Assembly (NCBI RefSeq): GCF_038396675.1
Contig: NC_088933.1
Span: 13,667,501-13,731,500 of the forward strand
Length of the DNA stretch: 64,000 bases
Direction: 5' to 3'
Source of the DNA: Hydra vulgaris
Lineage: Eukaryota > Cnidaria > Hydrozoa > Anthoathecata > Hydridae
Made by a program: the position numbers and the translations under genes
The notes under the pieces: generated by a model
Seen by the model: the letters and a program-made list of their open reading frames with translations, nothing else
Database searches by the model: none
Told to the model about the DNA's origin: nothing
Part shown: positions 24,500 through 36,843 of the stretch, one piece after another
How the letters are laid out: each line of letters begins with the position of its first letter
Numbering within the stretch: the stretch's first letter is position 1

Positions 24500-26998
24500 C
24501 CGTCAACGGGGGTGACTATGAAAAGCGGGGTGACTATGAACATCAGTACCAAGTTAACTAAAAGGTGAAACAACACACACAATAGATCTAAATTGTGTGT
24601 TATTTTGGTCCAGTTGCATTAAATATAATATTTGGAACCCAATTTTAGGCTGCGCAAAATATTTTCCTTTTTCGGCTTTTCTTTATCGCATATCAACATC
24701 ATGAGTTACATTGTTCGGGTAGTTTGTTGACTTATCAAGCTATATCTTAAGAAGCGCGTATCAAAACATTATAAAAGTTCTAACACATCAAGTTCAGGTA
24801 CATATTGTTCTAATGAATTCAAAACGGAGGGTGTAGTTTGTCTGTAAATGATTATTTGCTTATTTAACAATAGCATTTTTTTTTTATCAAGAATTCGAGT
24901 TTTTTTTATTAATTTAAGGAACTATGCCTCGAAATTGCAAAAGAAAGGAAAATAGCCGAGCTTACAAAACAAAATACACTCAAAAAGACTTACAAGCAGC
25001 AGAAAATAAAGTGAAAAACCACGGGTTTACTATCAGGAAAGCAGCCAAAGCTTATAACATTCCGCTAGGAACTCTCCATAAAAACGTAAAACTTGGAAAT
25101 CAAGTTCCAAAAAAGCATGGTGGACAAACCAGACTTGACAGTTCTACAGAAAATTTAATTGTTCAAACAATTACTTATATGACAGATTGGAGGGTGCCTC
25201 TTGATTCTTCGGACATTCGACTTTTAGTTAAATGTTATTGTGATAAAAAGAAAATAACAGACTTTATATTTAAAAATAATATGCCTGGTGTAGATTGGGT
25301 TCAGTCTTTCATGAAAAGACATTGTCTGACAAAAAGGGTTGTTGACAATGTAAAGCATAGTAGGGCTTTAGTTAATGAAGAAACCCTTAACCGTTATTTT
25401 AACAACTTATACCAAGAGTTAAAGGATATACCTCCAGAAAACATATATAATTATGACGAGACCAATATAACAGATAATCCAGGGTCCAAAGCTGTTATTG
25501 TTCGTCGTGGACATGGACACCGCGTTGAAACAGGAACATTCAAAGCAATTAACTAGTATAATGTTTGCTGGTAATGCTGTTGGAGAATTTTTGCCGCCTA
25601 TGGTTATTTATAAAGCAAAAATTCTCTACCAGGGTTAGACTCATGGTGGACCACCTAGAACCGTATACAATATCACCACTAATGGGTGGTTTGATGGTAG
25701 AAAATTTACCAAATGGTTCATGGAGATATTCTTGCCTATTGCTATTTTAAAAACCGGAACAACATTGCTGATTGGTGATAATCTGGCTTCACACTTTTCT
25801 CCAGAAGTTATTGAAGCCACTATCCAACATGACATCAAGCTTGTAACAATGCCACCTAATGCAACCCATCTCTACCAACCACTAGATGTTGCTGTATTTA
25901 GAGAGCTAAAGCAGTCGTGGAGGACAGTACTTTCAAAGTGGAGAATAGAAAGTCGTATTAAAGGGGCTATTCCAAAAGAACACATGCCTACTCTTTTAAA
26001 TAAGTTAGTAAACACCTTGAAAACCAGAAGCTTTAATTTCCGGATTTCGAGCAACAGGAATCTACCCTATGAACAAAACAGAGGTGATAAAACGACTTCC
26101 TGGAAAAAATAAAGACTCTGGTGGTAAAAACACTGTAATGGTTCTTAACGAATCCGTTTTAGAGATTCTGAAAAACAATCTAGGCTTAGGTACAAATCCA
26201 GTTGCGATACGAAAAACACGCGGACCAAAGGTTGAACCAGGAAAAAGAGTTCTTTGTTTAGATGAGCCAATGCCATCAAGTTCAACAGAGCAAAACAACA
26301 AAGATAGTGATTGGTACTGTGCTTTCTGTAACAAAAAATGGGTGGAGTTAAGCGACGACGTATGGATTCAATGCGACAAATACAGCAAACCTTATCACCT
26401 CCAGTGTTGTGGCCTTTTCTATGAAAAAGATCAATATTATAAGCTTGATATTGAAAAAATTGACTTTTTATGCAGCCTGTGTGAGCCATGTAAGAACTTC
26501 GAGGATAGTGATAGTTGATGGTCTGTTTTTTTTAAGGCAGCTTTGTAAATATTGTTGTAAATAGTAATGTGCTGAAAAAACTAGATTTTAAACTTAGTAT
26601 GTAATTTTTTTCACTTGAATTAATTTGAAATAAAAGACTCTACAACATATTAAAATACACTTTCTGTTATCTGTTTGATCTTTAACATTATTCCCCCCCC
26701 CCCCCCCCAGCCTTACAACATGTTAGTCCATAATCTAAGAAATAAAAACATTATGTCGTATTTAAAGTAACTCCGAATCGGCTGTTCATTCTCACCCCGT
26801 TTTAAAAATACGAATATGCTTGTATAAAATAAGAAAACTAAGGTATTTACTATATAATGTTTACCAGGCCTAGAACCAATTTTGGAAGCTAGATAGTATA
26901 ATGTTCTGTTAAAAAAAAAAAATTAGCTGTTAGACTAACTGTATTGTTATATGATGCATTAATGTTTAAAAAGCGTTCATAGTCACCCCAGTTGACGA
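24500..26998 (+). mobile_element. pogo/Tigger-type DNA transposon, complete ends
   Basis: Inverted ends CGTCAACGGGGGTGACTATG (left) and, inverted at the right, CGTCAACTGGGGTGACTATG. TA sits at 24498-24499 and 26999-27000, the expected TA target duplication of the Tc1/mariner superfamily. The left end holds a second copy of GCGGGGTGACTATGAA right after the first. Length 2499 bp. The transposase inside is broken, so it could move only if supplied with enzyme from elsewhere. Confidence 0.9.
24924..26518 (+). pseudogene. pogo-like transposase with C-terminal PHD-like finger
   Basis: Domain order: psq-type HTH (FTIRKAAKAYNIPLGTLHK, about residues 37-55), CENP-B-type HTH region (VDWVQSFMKRHCLTKR), then the DDE_1 core with NYDETNITDNPG, LLIGDNLASHFSP and HLYQPLDVAVFREL. 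It ends in YCAFC...WIQCDKYSKPYHLQC...FLCSLC, a PHD-like zinc finger (26312-26500). Breaks: a one-base shift near 25545, a TAG at 25636-25638 inside the core, and a second shift near 26045. The enzyme would bind the element ends and cut and paste at TA. Confidence 0.85.
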
Positions 26999-27002
26999 TA
27001 AA

Positions 27003-27009
27003 TTTTATA

Positions 27010-27066
<57 letters not shown>
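27003..27066 (+). repeat. TA microsatellite
   Basis: Directly outside the right end of the pogo element, consistent with insertion into a TA-rich site. Confidence 0.95.
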
Positions 27067-27072
<6 letters not shown>

Positions 27073-27413
27073 AATAACACAGGCACACAAAATATCATTA
27101 CTAATCTATAAAATACAAAGTGAAACGTCTAACGTTGCTATTTTGATATCTTTTTTTAAAATTCCCTCACTATAATGGCAACTTATTTACACTTAATAAC
27201 AAAACTCAATTTTCTTTTATTTAAAAATTGTATAAATTATAGATAATAGAGAATAGAATAAAGAAATTTGGAAAATATCTTTAAACAATAAATAATCAAC
27301 CAAAATAAATAATATCAAAATAATTAACTAAAACAAGCAGACATTTTTAATTAACCGAGTTAGTGCATAATATTTTATGCGCCAAGTTTATATATAAATT
27401 TATCTAAATATAT

Positions 27414-27655
27414 TTGAAGACGTTCTTTAATCGTCTTTGAGACGACATATTTCTAAGGTAATTAAGACGTCTAAAGTCAAAGAAACGTCAATAGGACGTC
27501 TAAATATGGAAGTCCTGATAACGTCTTAATGTAGACGTCACAAGGACGTCCTAATAAAGACGTCTTTACCGGACGTCTTTAGGACGTCTTAATTTGGTCT
27601 AAGACGTCGCAACCTTGTTAAGACGTTTGTAAGACGTCTGATTGACGTCAGTGCC
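27414..27655 (-). repeat. GACGTC-rich repeat, right end TGCCCGCTG
   Basis: About a dozen AGACGTCT/GGACGTCC units ending GACGTCAGTGCCCGCTG, inverted relative to 21786-22055. Confidence 0.7.
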
Positions 27656-27664
27656 CGCTGTGAT

Positions 27665-28170
27665 AGACTGACCTGCCCAGAAGGTCATTAATGTTGACAT
27701 AACTAATTAATAACAAATCTCATTTTGTTGGCAAATCGTCTTCTTTTAAAATAAATTTTTATAATAAAAAATATGATACAAATAAATAATATAATGCAGA
27801 CTATATACTTGCATAAATCTTTGCTTGCACAGTTGACTAACCAAAAACAACTTTAAAAAAGTAATAGTGTAACGAGTAAACATCTCGTGTGCACTTATTT
27901 AGTTTATGTGTACGTCGGATCTTTTTAAAGCAAAAACACTGTTTTAAAAAGCAGGAATACAAATAGTTTTGTTAAAACAATAAAGGTTGAGCAAAATTAT
28001 AATTTTCCTTTTTTTAATATATTTAAATTTGTTCAAAAAGTAACATTGTTAAAGTCAACTTGTTTTGATCTCCCCCCTTCCCCACCCCTTTGTCAACAAT
28101 TGTCTAAAAATTTCAGACCCCTCCTCCCTCCAATTTTGTTGACGTAAATAATGGTCAGCCCCATATTTAT
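27665..28170 (-). repeat. Terminal repeat with GGCTGACCATTATTTAC end, right copy
   Basis: Inverted partner of 21488-21785. It is also about 400 bp homologous, in inverted orientation, to 55075-55470 (shared blocks such as TCAAAACAAGTTGAC and AAACAGTGTT). Confidence 0.65.
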
Positions 28171-28915
28171 GGTTTCCGAAGAAGAAATTTTATTATTTGA
28201 TCAATTAAAATTAAAAATATACCAATTTATAGTCTAAGTTTATAAAAAACTAACTTGAAAACATTAAACAAGTAAACGTTTAGCATAAAATGATGTAAAA
28301 GTTTTGAACTTTTACTTGTATAGGACCACCTTAATTTTACTCGGGCCTGCACACTTATTTGTTTTCAACATAACCAAAGTTCATTGATGAAAAAACTTCT
28401 ATTCATTCTGAAAGAAGCTTAATTTTTTTTCAATAATATGTTTTTCTTCCAACAGGAATTTCTCTGGCTAGTTTTTTTTCTAAGCATATAAAAATTCAAA
28501 AAATTTATGCGATTTCTTTTTTTATAAAAAAATTTCTCGATTATTATCTGCTTGTAATCTTTTAAGCAGATTATTTTTTTACATTTTCCACTCATGTTAT
28601 TTCTTTTATTACAAGGAGTGTAATTAAACAATTATAAGAAGTGTAATTAAACAATAATAATAATAAAAAAAAACCTACGCAATTTTGCATTAGTAAAATG
28701 TTTCATTAAGCAATGAATCATAGTAATTTGTTTTGATTGCTTTTTAATTTTTCAAAAGAATTTTATATATTTTGAAAAAATTTTATTTCATTTTTTTTTT
28801 TTTTTAATTTTTGGTACAATTTTTAATTTTTTTTTTTTTGACGGCATTATGAATCTTTTTGTCTAAAACAATTCCAAAACAAAAGTTAAAAAAAAAAAAT
28901 AATCTTTAATTAATT
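28171..28915. other. No gene seen
   Basis: AT-rich with poly-T runs. The 70-residue minus-strand frame at 28419-28631 is Lys/Asn-rich with no motif. Confidence 0.5.
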
Positions 28916-28917
28916 GC

Positions 28918-29110
28918 TTCCCAACAAACATTGTTTTAGTGGATTTGCAGTGGACCTATATAGGCATTTTTTAGCGGTTCATTGGAGTTTTGCTCATCGG
29001 TTATTTAGTGGACCATTAGTGGCAGCCACAATAAATAGCAAGCCGATAAATTTCCGACAATTTAATAGTGGCTAGTCATCAGCTAGCCATTTTTTGACGG
29101 CTATCACTAA
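28918..29110 (+). repeat. Repeat end CCCAACAAACATTG with TGGACCATTAGTGGCA block
   Basis: Shares TTTTGCTCATCGGTTATTTA and GTGGACCATTAGTGGCA with the inverted copy at 60945-61085, whose end also reads TTCCCAAACATTC. Two copies of one repeat family's end. Confidence 0.65.
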
Positions 29111-30490
29111 ATTTTCACCACTAATGAAAATAAAATAATCATAATTGTAGCAAAAAAAAGTCAAAATTCTTTTAACTTTTTTTGAAAGCAACTTCTCAAT
29201 TGGTTTAAAAAATCTTGTTTTTGAGGTTGTCTTATCATCAAACTCTTCAATTAAATGCCAAAAACAAAAAAAATTGTGCGAAGAGAACATATAAGCAATC
29301 CTAATTTTCTTTTTCATTTGACCTCTAAACAAAGAATAACACCTCCATTATGACCTGTATTTAAAGCCGTGCTATTACAGTCAAAGAATTTTAATCTGTC
29401 TTCAACACCATGCACAATAAACCATTGAAATATTTGATTTGAGGCATATTCAGCAGACTTGATTTTCTCATTTTAAAACTTTTTTTTGGTTAAATGATTA
29501 AGATATTTACTGTATTCATCAGTCAAATTAAAGTAATTTGCTTTGTTAATTTAAGGATACATTTATATAGTATCTTCATTAAATGTCAACACATTGGTTT
29601 TGTCACGTCTTCATTCAAAGAGAATACAAGAAATACCTTCAGACTTAAATCTATTTCCTCATTTATCCTACATCCTGACAAAACTGTATCTTTGGCTCTA
29701 TGCACTTTGTTTTTTTCCGAAAATAAAAAAAATCTGATTCTGAAACAATTTTACCCACCAGCATATATTTTACAAATCCCGAAGCAGTTGCAACAGCAGC
29801 AACGTTTGAAATTTTTTATCTAATTGCAGAAATAGCCGTATTTTGAATCTTTATATAAATTCGTTTTAATTTGAATGCCTTACTTTTACCTTCTAGATCA
29901 GTATGTTCAATGTAATTAGAAAATTCTCACTCCTTCATCATTACAATTTTTCAAGAGGTAACTATTTAAAATTTCCTTTTTTTTTAAACTTCTTCATATT
30001 ATGTTCTTAAACTTCTTCATTTTATGTTCAGACATCCGTAAGACGTCTATATGACGTCACAAGTCAAAATGATGTCCTTAAAATGTCCTTTAGACTTGTG
30101 ACGTCCTTAAGTCAGCGGACGTTCTGTGCCAGTAGGGTAGCAATTTGAGTTTTTTTCCTCTCTTTTTTTTCCTGTGACTAAATAAATTTTAACTTCATTA
30201 AGAGAATCCTTGCTGATTTGTCACATTTACAGTTAATGTGAACTTTTCTTTCACATTTCAAACAGTTTGGTTTGTAACAGAAAACAACTGCACTTTTGCA
30301 ATTAGTTATATCAAACAGCCGTAACATAGACTTCATTATGTTATTAGTGTCCTCCTTTTTGGTTAATCTTTTCCTGCAAATTTCCAGGATGTCATTGTAA
30401 ACATTTTTGAACTTTTTGTCAATAAACTTATCTCTAAAAATTACTGGAGATATAAAGTCTGAATTTGCTTTTTTCCATTGTTTAAAAAAC
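29060..30490 (-). pseudogene. Decayed copy of a dispersed repeat protein family
   Basis: Minus-strand pieces in order: 30178-30492, with FRDKFIDKKFKNVYNDILEI, LFDITNCK, then CxxC pairs and INCKCDK; 29640-29790, with SESDFFYFRKK; 29390-29450, with YASNQIFQWFIVHGVEDRL, KFFDCNSTALNTGHNGGVI; and 29072-29332. I recognise the LFDI..CKC and GCDGTNVNTGxxGG patterns as a protein family repeated many times in cnidarian and arthropod genomes, probably transposon-borne. I cannot name its superfamily. Stops and shifts separate the pieces. Confidence 0.5.
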
Positions 30491-30492
30491 AT

Positions 30493-31174
30493 CTAGTCCT
30501 GTCTCTAACCAAATCATTAAATGAATATATTTTCTTCTTTGGAAAGTCTTTAATCAGTATAACTTTACAAAGAACCGCTCCAAGAATTGGTAGCTCAGAT
30601 GGCATCAAGTCTCTTTCTTTTTTCTGGAAACAAAGTATTACTGTTATAACATTTTTATTGTCATTTATATTATTATTTCTATCATTATTATTATTGTTGT
30701 ATATTACATAATATCATTATATTACCATAATGGCATTATATCAATAGTATTACTAAGCATTAAAAAACAGCATTAATTATTTATTATTAGTCAATGTTAT
30801 TGTCGATAAAATGACTAATAATAATTAAAAAAAAAATGTATAATATCAAAATTAATCTAAACAGATATTAAAACTATTTGATTATAAAATTTCTCCTGAA
30901 ACTTTTGCTATATAAAGTTGAATTTTATCAAAAAGTTTTTTGGGGTTATTTGTTGCTTCCGCAAAAAAAAAAATGTTTTTCGCCTAAAGTTAATTTTTAG
31001 GTGAAAAAAAAAAAAAAAATTAGAACAAAAGACCAATTTTTTCTTTTTTTAAAAAAAGATATTTTTAAACTACCTTTTTTTAAAGAGACTTTACATTAAC
31101 ATACTTTCAAACAAAATAATACGCGGAGCCAAGTTTTTATAATAAAGACAGATGTCTTTTAAAAAGTACAGGAT
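30493..31174. other. No gene seen
   Basis: AT-rich with an ATT-rich stretch at 30650-30720 and a short inverted AAGTTAATTTTTAGG-type sequence near 30990. Confidence 0.5.
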
Positions 31175-31331
31175 CACTGTGTCACGAAATGACTTTTAAT
31201 TCGAACCTCTTGTCCCGAGAAAACCCTTTGGAGGTTTGAGAGTACACATGTGTAGAATTACACTAGAGTTGGTTTTGAAATCTTTCATCATCGTCCGAGA
31301 AAGAAAAATCAGTTTAAAGTTTTTAATTTTA
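31175..31331 (+). repeat. Left terminal inverted repeat
   Basis: Starts with CACTGTG, one base from the CACAGTG of the right end and of vertebrate recombination signals. No nonamer-like ACAAAAACC follows at 12 or 23 bp. Confidence 0.9.
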
Positions 31332-31527
31332 TGCTTATTTAATAAGGTCAATAAACTAAGAGTTTTTTTTTCTTTCTCAAAAAAACTGTCTATTTTGGTT
31401 ATTTGTTTTACAAATAGTTCATACAAAATATTTTAGCAAAAAAATAATTAACTAAAAAATTCCGGGAAAAACCTGCAAACAGTTTAGAAACCGTTTTAAA
31501 AGAACAAGGTGTGCGTCATTTTTCAAA

Positions 31528-33495
31528 ATGCCTAACCAAGCAAAAACTCATGAAGACAACAGGAAAACTGTCTGTTTTCTCTGTATGAACAAAGCTTACA
31601 GGCAGCTGACTAATTTTATGATTAAACACAGTCAAGAAATTTTGGGCCAAAGAATCAACTTTGAAGACCAAAGAGTACCAATTGGAATCTGTGAAAACTG
31701 TCGAGTAAGTCTCAGAAGAAAAGGTGAAGGAAGAGATGTCCAACTTCCTTCCTTGCCAGACTATCAAAACATAAAGATCCGTCCTGCAACAAGAGAATCA
31801 GCATGTGATTGCTTGATTTGTAGTGTGGGAAAAGCAAAATTCAGAAGCCCTCAGATAAGTGGAGCAACAAACACTGCCAGTCAGCTTATAGAACAGCCAA
31901 TTGTTGAGAAAAGATGTTCAGCATGCTTTTTATTGATAAGAAGAGGCATCCCTCATGTCTGTACTAAAGCAATGTTACGACAGAACTTACTCGAAGTTGC
32001 AGAAAAGGACAAAAAAGCAGCAGAAAGAGTGGCTGTTTCTGTAATTGCCAACAAAGTTCCTTCCCCCCATGGCACTGTCCGTCTCAATCAAGGAGTAGGA
32101 AGACCCTTTCCAGTAACTCCAGGTAAAAACTGTACTTTTTAAACAAAAAAAACTTTTGTCAAAGGGCGTAGCAATAAAAATGATACAATGGTATCTATAC
32201 ATATAATGGTAACTTTCTGTGATTTTTTGCAGGTCCATCGCGACAAAGAGAATTATTTCCTTCATCTACACCCACCTTGACTGCACAACATCTAGTACAA
32301 GTTCAAAACCAGATTGGTCTTTCAAATAGAGGAATGAATATGCTTGCTTCAACTCTAAACAAAGTAGTTCCACAGCGTGTTGTGGAGAAAAATTTCAGAG
32401 AAAAGTTTGAATCTCTTGGAAAGCAACTTTCTGACCTCTTTGTCACCTCAGAAATTACTGATACATCCAAAAGCACTAGCCAAGAGTCTAAACATTTATT
32501 GGTGTACTGCAATGACATGGAGGCATTAAGAAACACTGTTGCTGAAGTCAGAGGCCCTCAGTCAGACCAGCTTATTAAGGTGGAGATAGATGGTGGAGGC
32601 GGGTTCGTGAAAGTTTCTTTTGGTATTATGAGCTTAGAAACACCAGATACTTCTCCTCCATCAAAGAAACCTCTCTTAAAAAATTTCAAAGACTCAGGAG
32701 TGAAGCGTCAACTTTTGGTGGCCATTGCAGAAAATGTCTCTGAAAACTATGACAATGTCAAACAAATCCTGGATAAACTGTGTTTAGAGAGAATGTCTTT
32801 TGTGTTGTCATGCGACATGAAGCTTGCTAACATAATTTGTGGCTTGCAATCTCACTCTAGTGCACACCCTTGCACCTGGTGTGACATTGAGTCAAATAAT
32901 CTTCATCACAGTGGTGAGCTTCGAACATTTGGCTCCATTCGTTCTGATTTTGAAGGCTTCCAAGCAGCCGGTGCCCAAACGAATAAAGGCAAGGGACTTT
33001 CAAAATGCAGAAGAGTGGCCAAAGATGATCAACATTCAACAACAACCTTTTCATGGAGGACAATTTGCTGGCAATGAGTGTAGAAAGCTTTTGAGAAATG
33101 TTGACTCACTTCAACAACTTGCAGAGAAGCATGCTTGCTTTTTGGCATTTCCATTTATTGAAACCCTCAAAAAATTTGATGCTGTTGTTCATGCCTGCTT
33201 TGGGAATACACTCCAACAGAACTACTGTGAGCTTATTGAAGAGTTTAAAGCTTCCTATCTCAACCTTCCAAACACAAGTGTTACCCCCAAAGCACATGCT
33301 GTTTTCTTCCATGTGACACAGTTTATTGATCGCCACAACCACTCTCTGGGCATCTTTTCTGAGCAAGCCACAGAGTCACTTCACCACAACTTCAGTCTTC
33401 ATTGGCAACGTTTCAAGAGGCCAGTCATCCATCCAGATTATCCCAGGAATCTTCGAAACTGTTTGATCGAGTATAACAGTAAACATTTATTTTGA
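31528..33495 (+). pseudogene. RAG1-related transposase with deletion of the middle core
   Basis: Exon 1 (31528-32122) has Cys motifs VCFLC, GICENC, CDCLIC and CSACF...HVC, an N-terminal zinc region without a RING. A GT-AG intron (32123-32232, AG|GTAAAA and TTTGCAG) is followed by exon 2. Core motifs: IKVEIDGGGGFVKVSFG (D600 region), VLSCDMKLANIICGL, HPCTWCD with SGELRTF, then DFQNAEEW, PFHGGQFAGNECRKLL, and LGIFSEQATESLHHNF (E962 region). Near 32985 the frame shifts, and only about a dozen residues lie between DFQN and PFHGG, where the copy at 312-4317 has about 170. A segment of roughly 450 bp, including the D708-equivalent region, is therefore missing. The protein cannot be active as it stands. 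Confidence 0.85.
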
Positions 33496-33814
33496 TTTCT
33501 TCATGTGGAAGAGACATTTAGAGTTATTAATTACATATGCTATGTAAGAGTTTAATAAAGGCTTGCTTCTTAATCAACTGAGTAGAATAATTTTGTATAA
33601 GTATCTAGAATCATTAATGTTTTTCACAGCTTGAATTTCAAAGCTGAAAGTAGAAAACTGTTTGTCTTTCAAGAATAGTTTGTATGTATTTTTTTTGGTT
33701 TTGCTTTGTTTAGAGTTGCAAACACATTATATGTTGAAGAAATTTATATGTTATAATAAAGAACAAGATTTTTTTAAAGAAATTATTTTTTTGTAAAATT
33801 TTTATTCTGAGCAA

Positions 33815-33971
33815 TAAAATTAAAAACTTTAAACTGATTTTTCTTTCTCGGACGATGATGAAAGATTCCAAAACCAACTCTAGTGTTATTCTACACATGT
33901 GTACTCTCAAACCTCCAAAGGGTTTTCTCGGGACAAGAGGTTTGAATTAAAAGTCATTTCGTGACACTGTG
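33815..33971 (-). repeat. Right terminal inverted repeat
   Basis: Inverted copy of 31175-31331. Read inwards it starts CACAGTG. Confidence 0.9.
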
Positions 33972-33975
33972 GGAT

Positions 33976-36100
33976 GCCTTAGTGTGCATGCTGTTGAATT
34001 GTCGCCTATTATAATACAATTCTTTAGCTGTGTTAAAAAATGTTGACCTTTTGCTTCAACCCTACATTTAGATAAGACAATTTAATAAAAAAAATTCCCT
34101 TTTCATTAAAGGATCGTTGTAAGGCCTTAAGGTCTTGAAAAAAAGATGCATTTGCTTCATTTAACAATAAATGCGGGCATTTAACGCTTATTACGCAACG
34201 CTAAGTTTAATTATAAACAAAACAAAAAGATCACAAGTTTTCAAGCAGGTTTTAATTAAACCAAAATTAAAGTAGCGTTTTAACTTTAATGAAAATTGCA
34301 ACGCAAAAGAGTAAATAGTCTCCTGCTGGAAATTATTTACTCTTTTGCGTCGTTTAAATAAATTTGTTTAAAAAATAGAATTATGCTAAATTTATGTAAA
34401 TTATGTAAATTTGTTTAAAAAATAGAAGCATGCTTCTATTTATTAAACAAATTTAGCGTTTCGTATTTTATGACGATCCATGAGCACAAAAGCAAACTAT
34501 AACCATAAAACTGCTGTTGGTGATCAGGTTTTTCAGTTTTAAATTTCTTTGTTCAATAAACCTCGGGAGTAAAATTTTTTCATTGGTTGACAGAGAGAAC
34601 ATACAATGCAATCACTTTAGCATTTTGATAGCAGAATACAAATGGAGATTTGAAATAATGTTCGAAGCGCCATCAGACTTTTATTTTCTCTCATGAAGTC
34701 AAGTTTCTCTTGGTTTAAGCAAACCTTATTTAAAGAACTTAAACAAAATGAAAGAAACTTGGCCAAAAAGTGCACGAGTAGTTTGAATTCTTTTGAACTT
34801 CTAGCGATGATTAAAAAGTTTATGTTTCAAGCAAAATCTACGATGCTTTATTTGGAATAGGGATGACACTTTTACTTATTTTGATGTAAAAACGCGAATT
34901 ACTTTTAAGCGTAAATAACTCATATAAAAAATATCTTACAAAACTCATATAAAAATATATAATTTACTTACATTTAAAAGTAATTCGTTTTTTTTTTCAC
35001 ATAAATTATATAACACGTAAAACTTAATTACTTAAGTTAAGTTTTTTAAATGAATAACTGTTACTTGAAGAAGTAATTTACTTTTACAAGTAAAAGTTAT
35101 TTGCATTTTTACTTTTACTTGTAAATGTAACTTACTTTTAATGTTAAGTCAAGTAAAGTAAATTACTTTGAAAAGTAATTTTGGTTATAATTATGTAAAA
35201 AATCTACATCGGAATGTAATTTACTTATTATTTAAAGAAAAGTTATTTAAGAAGTAAACTTACGTAATATATAATATTTAAAAAACATAACAGTTACTTT
35301 TCAAAGTTAAATAAAACTACATCACAACAACAACTTACTTTTACGTGTAAAAGTAACTAATTAGCAAAAACAGCTTACATAAAAATAACTTGAAAAAAAT
35401 TGTTATTTACAATTACAAATAAAATTAAATTTTTTCTTTGAAATTTTAACTTTACTTTGTAAGTAAGTAAAATGCAAGTTATATTATTTACTTTCTCAAA
35501 GAACAATCATTTCATGTGGATTAAACATAAATTTTGAGATGGGTATCGTATTCAAATCCATTGCCTGTTTGAAGACACTTCTGGGTAATACTTCAGGTAA
35601 TACTCTGAAGTATGTGGGCAGTGTTTGTGGTGGGGCATCGGGAACGGATTTATTTTCACGTATATCATAAAAGATAGATCTATTATAATTAGGGGCAAAT
35701 ATAGTCAACATGGTGGTATACCAGTAGTGTAGAGACGGGTTCCCTGCCGCGTGAGTGCTAATACGGGCTGCTAAATAATCATTGATTTTTTATTTCTTTT
35801 TTTTTTGTTGTTGAGCAGAAATAGGTTAATGGCCATAATGAAAATTTGGTGGTGGTTGGAGGGGTAAGGGACATAATTTCTAAGCTATGGGTAATTCATG
35901 CATGTGTAAACCTTGGCTAAATCACTGTTCGTTCAAGCGCGTTTTTTCTCCAGTTTTTTTTCTTTGTATTTGCTTTTTCAATCAAGTATTTTGTTATGGT
36001 AATATGATGCAATACAACATTTTTGGTATCCCCAAGGACATCGACTGCTAAAACAGTTTTCAAAAAATTATAAAGGCATTTAAATGTCTTTTCAAAGCTT
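33976..36100. other. No gene; hairpins and AAGTAA-rich repeat
   Basis: 34307-34354 forms a hairpin (GCAAAAGAGTAAATA arms). 34860-35490 is rich in TAATTTACTTTTA/TAAAAGTAAATTA motifs on both strands, a dispersed repeat also seen at 39890-40050, 42250-42430, 43350-43640 and 63760-63880. Confidence 0.55.
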
Positions 36101-36108
36101 TTTTTCAA

Positions 36109-36177
36109 AAATTAATACTAAAACAAATTAATCAAAAAAAAATTTTTTTTGATTTGTTTGTTTTAGTATTAATTTTT
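36109..36177. repeat. Inverted repeat
   Basis: AATTAATACTAAAACAAATT and its inverted match around an A/T run. Confidence 0.85.
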
Positions 36178-36843
36178 TAGTCGGAAGGAAATAGGTTAGT
36201 GGCCCTGATAAAAGTTTACCGTAAAGGAGCTGAGCGTATTTGTAGCTGTGTTCCTGCTTCTCGCTTCTCTTATAGAGCGTGGTCGTTGTCAGGGCCCTCC
36301 CGAAGAGGTCTCTCATGGAGGGGGGGGATGTGTTGTATATATTTTTTGCCAACTACAGACACACACACACACACAAACAAAAAAAAAAGGTCCTCAATAT
36401 TTTACATTTGCCAACTATACTTCAAAACTTGCCAACTGAAATGCTAAATGTACAAATGTGCTAACTCAAATGCATATATAACAGCTTTGGGGAGGGGATA
36501 CATTTCATAAACGAAAAGTTTTTTTTGTTTGTTTATTTATGATTAGCTATTAATGTATGGAATGAACTTATTTCAATTAGTCTATTTCCGAGAACAATTA
36601 TTCCAGTTAATCGTTTCCAGAAATAACTTTCATTTTGGTTAGATTGGTTTTTAACAACAACAACGCTGAATAAAAGAAGCCAAAATATAAAACTTAGAAT
36701 AAAGTTGCAAAATGCAGAGCCATTTCCAAAGCAAGAACAATAACCAGACAGTCTTTAAAAAAAACTTTTAAATAGCTGATTTAAATAACGAATTTAAAAA
36801 AGTTAAAGTTAAAAGAGCAAAAGCAATTAACTCAAAAAAATAA

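Larger units (their letters stand above)
31175..33971 (+). mobile_element. RAG1-related (Chapaev-like) DNA transposon
   Basis: 2797 bp. Inverted ends of about 157 bp (31175-31331 and 33815-33971) with about five mismatches. The left end reads CACTGTGTCACGAAATGAC and the right end, inverted, CACAGTGTCACGAAATGAC. GGAT is present directly outside both ends (31171-31174, 33972-33975), a 4-bp target duplication. The protein inside is related to the genes at 312-5448 and 51391-53440. A 4-bp duplication fits Chapaev; Transib and ProtoRAG usually give 5 bp. Confidence 0.85.

Noticed and set aside
31175..31230. Full recombination signal (heptamer, spacer, nonamer)
   Set aside because: Only the heptamer matches. 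No ACAAAAACC-like nonamer at 12 or 23 bp.
31175..33971. Transib or ProtoRAG identity
   Set aside because: The flanking duplication is four bases, not five, the other element with clear ends also has four, and there is no RAG2-like gene.
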